A stretch of DNA of 64,000 nt from contig NC_133158.1 of assembly GCF_040802235.1 (NCBI RefSeq), positions 162,413,401-162,477,400 of the forward strand. The letters are read 5' to 3'. Positions 58,236 to 64,000 of the stretch are shown piece by piece; within the stretch, counting starts at the first letter, position 1; each line of letters opens with the position of its first letter. A program made the translations under genes and the position numbers. The notes under the pieces were generated by a model that had not been told where the DNA came from, made no database searches, and worked only from the letters and a program-made list of their open reading frames with translations. The stretch is from Manis javanica (lineage: Eukaryota; Chordata; Mammalia; Pholidota; Manidae).

Positions 58236-59194
58236 GTGGTCAGTGAAGGCAGAAGTATACAGGGAGCCCTGGAGAGGCTCTGGACAGGTGGGGTGGATTT
58301 GCTGGGGGAGGGGACAGCTAACCTGAGTTAGGCACGATGCAGAAGGCAGATGGGGACCTAAGAAAGGTAAAGTCTTGTTAATCAAATCAAATAGTTCCAC
58401 TTTAACTGTACTGAAAAGAGTCTTAAAAAAATCTTCAGAATAACTGAAGCTTGATGAGTCCTTGGTTCTGCACTAATATTCATGCCCATTTCTTGATACA
58501 TTTTCAATTTACCTTCATGGTAATTTACACTCAAGGAAACTGTCCAAGATGTGCTAAGGGATTCAATAAAATGGGTCATAGGGTCAAATGCTATGGTGAA
58601 ACAGAGGGCTTAATTTTACCGATAAAATTTAAATTGCTTAGCTGCCTGTTTGCATTATTTGTGTGATTACTCAATGAATGGGAAGGGGTCACTCACTATA
58701 GGAATCCGGAAGCCATTTTCCAAATTCTTTAAGCCCATCTGGTGGCCTTGCAGACTTTGCCCTTAAGGTTAACCGACACTGCATTAGGAAGGAAATGGGG
58801 CCCACTGGCCCACCTCAGCCCCTGGGGCTGCTCCTGAAACTGCTGCAGGAACAAGGGGTCTGAAACTGGAAATTTTCCTAAGACTGACATTGGGAGGAGT
58901 GAGGAGGAGGACACCATCAGTACTTGTCCTGAGATTTCTCAAAGGGGCTCTGTACTGATGTCATTGTTAAAAGTGCATATTCGGCGGCACTTAGACCTGC
59001 TCTCTGGCAGTGAGGCTTTATAAACTTAAATTGTTCCCATCCCAGCTGAGTGCTACAGGTCAGTACTGACTGTAGTAAAATCACGTCCTTTCAATTAGCC
59101 AAGGTTCTTTCATTAACGCAGCACCAGGCGCTAAAATAAACAAAGACCACTTTCTATAATGAACAAATCATCAATTTTATGAGTATGGAATGAG

Positions 59195-59250
59195 TATGGA
59201 ATAGAAGGCTAAAGTCAATTATATCTCAATAAAAAAACGTTTAGTAAAAA
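59195..59250 (+). mobile_element. L1MA-type 3' tail fragment
   Basis: GTCAATTATATCTCAATAAA followed by an A-run is the terminal signature of an old L1MA copy. Confidence 0.5.
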
Positions 59251-59984
59251 AAAGAAGAATATGGGTTTCTTAGGTTGTAAATGTTTTATGGAGTTTAATG
59301 CAATTTCATTTTTGAGGTTTATTTCCAATAATACCCTTAATTTACAAGTCTAATGTATTCATAGGTCAATTCTGATTATGTAAATTGTAGTTGATTTCCA
59401 TTTGCAATATAAGACATTCAGAGTTGCAAAAGTAACCCAAAGCTACCATTCTCACCAAGCAATAAAAAATTAGTCCCTCTGGGGGAATATTTTTCTTAAA
59501 CATTTTATTTTTCTTTTCATTTCAAGTGTTGTTTAGATTAGTATTTCTGTAGCTGTTATGGGTAATGGTTTATAGGCTACCAGCAATCCCAAAGACAAAG
59601 GGTTCAGTGATCAAATAAGCTTGGGAATCATCGGGTAGGCAAAGTGAAACAGATCCTCTGAGAGCCCCTATAGTGTGGGTGTGCAGAGCAACTCTTCAAG
59701 AAGGGGACAGAAATCTCAGGGTTTACCAGGCTCATTTAGGTTTCTTGGAACTTTCCCCGATGAGCCTTCATAGGACCACGTTATGAAAAACTCAGTTAGC
59801 ACCATTGGTAAATTGTATCAGGGGATCAGGCTGCTTCTATTTAGATGCACTTTGCACTAGACCCAGGCCTATAGAGTGTTTTACAACTGCGGATATATAT
59901 TAGATTTCTTGCGGGGAGCTTCCTCAGATACAAACCTCCCACCTCAACATCCAAAGTGTTGATCTAAAATATGGAATCACATCT

Positions 59985-60200
59985 TGATCATCACTGACAC
60001 TGCCACCAAGTCATGACCAGCATTTTTGACCAACACCACATCCCCACCACTACCATCACATTGGTAGCACCACCACCATCATACACGGCCAACAGGACCA
60101 CTGCTGCCATCATTAGGATGACCTACCCATCACGACCCCCCCCCCATCACCCTGTGAGCAACTGACACCACCGCCGTTATCATCCCATCATGCACACTTC
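59985..60200 (+). repeat. Degenerate CAC/CAT-rich low-complexity tract
   Basis: This is an imperfect trinucleotide-rich stretch with many CAC, CCA and CAT triplets and a C9 run near 60137. Confidence 0.75.
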
Positions 60201-60318
60201 CAGCACTGCCGCCAGCCAGCCACCGTGCTGCAGCCACTAGAGTCGGTCAGAGCAGCCAACCACTGCTCTCGCTGCTGCCACCACCTTCCCTACGTCCACA
60301 TTGGGGAGGAGGTAAAAA

Positions 60319-60331
60319 AACAGTGCTCTTA
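60319..60331. repeat. Target-site duplication, left copy
   Basis: AACAGTGCTCTTA here recurs exactly at 60779-60791, flanking the truncated element. Confidence 0.85.
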
Positions 60332-60778
60332 CACTAAACTATGTTTTCTACCTTTATCTTGCATCTACCTACCACTTCAGCATTTTATTAAAATCATAAT
60401 AATAATAATAATAAGGGAGAAATGTGGGATTCACATATAAATCAAGTATAAAAATCAAACGAATATTCATATTTGTCCTGATTGTTTATAGTTCATAATG
60501 CGTGATCAAAACCGAAAGTTTCTGTGACGACTGCCCTTGTCCTGTTCACCATGTAAGAACTTATTCACTATGTAAGAATTTGTACACCATGTAAGAACTT
60601 GTTCGTTGTGCTTCAGAAGATCTGAGACTGATGAGAATTAGACTTGGGGTGGATTAATGATTGTGCATTGAGTCCCCTGTACAGAATTTTATTGTTGTTA
60701 ACTGTTAACAACCATTTGATCAATAAATATGAGAGATGCCCTCTCAAAACAAACAAACAAACAAACAAACAAAAAAAC
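60332..60778 (+). mobile_element. 5'-truncated, L1-mobilised copy of the retroviral 3' end
   Basis: The sequence matches the sense strand of about 45076-44663. It enters just upstream of the polypurine tract (AAGGGAGAAA, 60413-60422), then has a U3-R of 323 bp (60423-60745), AATAAA at 60722-60727, and a tail of AAAC repeats to 60778. The ends are bounded by a 13-bp duplication. The A-rich tail, truncation and missing U5 show movement of an RNA by L1 machinery, not retroviral integration. Confidence 0.85.
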
Positions 60779-60791
60779 AACAGTGCTCTTA
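60779..60791. repeat. Target-site duplication, right copy
   Basis: This is the second exact copy of AACAGTGCTCTTA, following the AAAC-rich tail. Confidence 0.85.
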
Positions 60792-61369
60792 GTTCAGGTT
60801 GCAACCAAAGATTGGAAGACTATATAAAATAGCACATTCTTATCCCTAGTTATGATGGCATACTAGTAACCATCAAGTGGAGCCAGAAATGATGTCACAG
60901 CGGAATTTGGAAATCTAAAGTCTGGAGTCTAAAAAGGATTGCTGATCCAGGGCAGGGCTCCCTCCCTCCATTGCCACCATGCCAAGAGTCAAAAATGTCA
61001 CACAGAGCTGCTGCATCAGCTTATCTGATGAGAAGATTCAGTCCTAGTCTCATTTCAGAAATGTGGAAGCTGAGCTTCAGCTAGTTGTTAGGGAGGAACA
61101 ACTAGCCATGTGGCAACTATGGACGGGCTTTAAAACCAGCAAGAATGAAGCTTGCTACTGTTGAGGAGTTACCTCACAGGCTCGTTTGGGGGCTTAAACA
61201 ACAGAATGTATGTGAAAACATTTTATAAAAGGAGCTATTCAAATGTAATATTATTACTATTATTTTTGTTTCATGTGATGAAGCTCATTTTTTTACTATA
61301 TAACAATTTACTTAGCTCTTTAGATAATGATGTCAACATAATTTGCTTCCCTTGTAATCTTATGTATTT

Positions 61370-62760
61370 TAGCTTTTTACTTTGAGATAATTTTAGACTC
61401 AACAAAGTTGCTAAGTACTAACAAAGACAGCAAAGAGTTGCCATATTCATCCAGCTTCTGCTAATATTATTTTATATAACTATGGTATAATGATCCAAAC
61501 CAGGAAAGTAACATTAACACTATTCACTAATTTAGAGATCTTACTCATGTATGTCCCACTGAGACCTTTTCCTGGCGTAGGGTCCAATCCAGGATCCCCC
61601 ATTGCATGTAATTGTCCTGCATCCTAACTGGGGACAGTTTCTCAGTCTTTCATGACTTGGACACTTTTGGAAAGTACTGGCCAGTTCTTTTGCAGAACAC
61701 CCCTCAGTTTGGTTTGTCTGTTTTCTCACAATTATATTGAACTTACGCACCTTAGGCAAGAATACCCGAGAAACCATGTCATGCTCTTTCCAGTGCCTCA
61801 TTAAGGGGCACGTGATGCCGACCAGTCTTGATTCTGATGGTATTTACTTTGATACTCGATTAAGGTCATGTCTGCCAGATTTCTTGATGTGAAGTTACTA
61901 TTTTTCCCAGTGTATTTGTAATTAATAAGCATCTTGTGGGAAAATACTTTGAGATTATGTAAATATCCTGTTTCCCATCAAACTGTTGCCCACAAAATTT
62001 AGCATGCATTGATGACTGGTGTTCAACAGTCTTTACTATGATGTTTGCCAAAAGGCAATTTTCTATTTCTAACATTCTTTCTACAGTATTAACCAGAATT
62101 CTACTGTAAGGAGGGACTATGCCTTCTTCCACATTTACTTATTTCTTCATTCAATCATTAGGTTGTATCAATATAGGCTCATGGATATCTATTTTATTAT
62201 ACGGGGTTAATCCATTATCATTATTTATTTTGTTCCTCAAATTATTTCAGATTTGTTCAATGGAAGCTCCTTTAAAATGGCCCCTGTGTCTTTCTGACAT
62301 GCTTCTATCATTTATTAAGCAAGTCTTTGCTTATTTGCCTATTCAGGCCCATCTTGTACTTTCTCTGCCCCAACTCTGGAGTCAACCATTTCTCCAAGAA
62401 GCTCTAGTTTCTTTTATTGGAGAATGGCATTTAGAAACCAAGAGAGCTAGTTGTGCTCATTGCTATTGGGGTTTTGTGGTTTCTAAGCATCTCTTAGAAG
62501 ACAGAGCTAGGAAGTTATGCATTATATAATTATATAATATGCACATGTGCACACACCTCTCCGTATCTATTTCTATAATTACATATATATGTAAACCACC
62601 AGTGTATATCGAAACCTCCAATTCCAATGCCACTAGAGTTCATTCTAGCTTCACATCCTTTTTTGTAACTCCTTTATGTAGTAGTGAGAAACCTGGCTCT
62701 GTCTTCCACATCATTTACTCATTTGCTTGCTTCTAGTATTTGCATAGTTTCAAAATTGCT
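61370..62760. mobile_element. Old L1M-type sequence
   Basis: The stretch around 61590-61700 (CCAATCCAGGATCCCCCATT and the following region) is typical of old L1M/L1ME 3' regions seen across placental mammals. Boundaries are uncertain. Confidence 0.5.
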
Positions 62761-63689
62761 TCCTTATACACCTGTGGAAAACAGATTCTCTGACTAGAGA
62801 ATGGCACTTCTGTGAGCCTTTTGTCTTCAGCCTTGCAGCAGCCAGTCATAATGCCGCTCTCCAGGGTGCTGAGGTCAGTTCTTTTCTTTGCCACCGCCTT
62901 CAGTGTGGGTACATATTCATTTGTAACAGAGTAAGGCTCATTTGTTACTGTTTGTATTTCATCTTAGGTTCCCCTCACAGCCTGGCTGACTTTAATTATA
63001 TATTTACTTTTCGTGGTATGTGATTCCACTGTTCTAAGAGTCAGACTATAAAAAGATGTACCCCAGAGAAGAGTTTTCCTCCCTCATCCTAGCTTCTACC
63101 CTGTTCCCATTCCCCAGTCTTTCCACTCTGTTCTCACCTACTCTCCCTGGAGGTAACCAATCTCATCAGTTTATAAAATCTCTTCTTAAATTATTTTGTT
63201 TTAAGATTTATCTTCCCTATAATTATCAGTAACTCAAAAATCTCCCCAAGGTCTAACTTTCTGGACAACTGCATCTTTAGAAATATTTATATGGATGCAT
63301 CTTTTCAGTTTTGTTTTAGTTAATGCATTTTGTGCTGTTGGGAATGTTACCTCCGTGACTGTTTTATCTGATGTTGGTCTGGGTTTTCTGAACGCTCTTT
63401 GCATGATTTCTCTTTAGGACCTGCATAGCAGAGAAGCCAAATGCTGGAGTCCGACTCTCAATGATCTTTGCTTCCGATGTGGAAGATAGATGGTGGCAGG
63501 TCCTGGCATATTAACCCTGGAGCTGTCTCCTTGGGGAGGTGAAAGTTGGGCCTGACTGTTTGATGTAGCAGCAGTGGCAGGCAGGACACAACATGGTTTG
63601 TTCAGGAGATGGGGTCCCCCAAGGCCAGACAGTAAGAGACTGGCTTTGCATTCCATGAGCCGAGGGCTTTGTCTTTTACTTGCTGGGGA

Positions 63690-63805
63690 GGCCACCTGCA
63701 AAATGTGGCACTTCTCCAGGCCTCAAGCTTCCTTACACCTATAAATGGGAATATTAAAATTTAGTCACAGGACTGTTTTAGGGATGATGTGACTATTAGA
63801 AAAGC
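63690..63805 (+). mobile_element. MIR fragment
   Basis: CTTCCTTACACCTATAAATG and GGATGATGTGACTATTAG fit the centre of a diverged MIR. Confidence 0.5.
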
Positions 63806-63889
63806 CCTGGTGTCGAAGAAGGCCACTGGAGACAAGTCATTTTCTTATTTCACCCCTCCGTCCCTACATTAATAACATATGTTGTTTCA

Positions 63890-64000
63890 ATTCCTCTTTA
63901 AATTTTTAATTAAACTTTTTGAGATAGTTGTAGACTTATATGCAGTTGTAAAAAATAATACAGAGCTATCCCATGCACCCTTTACTTCACTTCCCCCAAT
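63890..64000. mobile_element. L1ME-type fragment cut by the window end
   Basis: TTTTTGAGATAGTTGTAGAC and ATAATACAGAGCTATCCCAT are characteristic of L1ME-family 3' regions. It continues beyond the window. Confidence 0.55.

Overview
This window is nuclear DNA from a placental mammal. Spliced, GT-AG-bounded exons encode two recognisable vertebrate proteins, and the intergenic and intronic DNA is full of repeats shared by placental mammals (MIR, L2, MER5A, MER20, Tigger1 and old L1). I see no Alu, B1/B2, carnivore SINEC, ruminant Bov-tA or horse ERE elements. That argues against primates, rodents, dogs/cats, cattle and horse and fits another laurasiatherian-type lineage; the species itself is not determined. 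The gene order RBP1 then NMNAT3, both on the minus strand, is the order on human chromosome 3q23 (recalled, not searched).

Layout. 1-7128 is the 5' part of RBP1 intron 2, holding MIR, L2 and MER5A copies. RBP1 coding exons 2 and 1 lie at 7129-7307 and 7794-7866, inside or next to a CpG-island promoter (about 7640-8430). About 1 kb upstream, at 8868-8881, is a DR2 retinoic acid response element like the one known for rodent Crbp1. 8.9-23.9 kb is intergenic: old LINEs, two MER20 copies (one near 9.2 kb, one near 22.6 kb), a probable old LTR, simple repeats and unassigned DNA. NMNAT3 follows on the minus strand: 3' UTR (23929-24467), last coding exon (24468-24889), an 83-bp exon (30829-30911) and a 184-bp exon (36022-36205). 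The three exons join in frame, with the split codons restored at both junctions. The first coding exon is not in the window, so 36.2-64 kb is most likely NMNAT3 5' intron.

That intron holds the most notable object. A young, full-length L1 on the minus strand (44073-52938) has intact ORF1 (317 aa) and ORF2 (1280 aa), a 5' UTR of tandem monomers, and a perfect 16-bp target-site duplication at a TTTTT/AA site. Downstream of its ordinary 3' UTR and an internal A-tract it carries about 1.6 kb from the 3' end of an endogenous retrovirus: a broken env transmembrane remnant, a polypurine tract, and a U3-R that ends exactly at the retroviral poly(A) site. After a second A-rich tract come about 540 bp of ordinary genomic DNA containing a MIR, with its own AATAAA and a final poly(A). 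A separate 5'-truncated copy of the same retroviral 3' end, with its own A-rich tail and 13-bp duplication, lies at 60332-60778. The element therefore reads as an L1 that has captured, by serial 3' transduction or template switching, a retroviral polyadenylation module and then a further genomic segment.

The L1 sits among decayed L1 sequence, near a Tigger1 DNA transposon (41183-43196) that is itself interrupted by an L1 fragment. The rest of the window, to 64 kb, is old L1, MIR and L2 remnants and unassigned DNA. No tRNA, rRNA, CRISPR or bacterial-type feature is visible.
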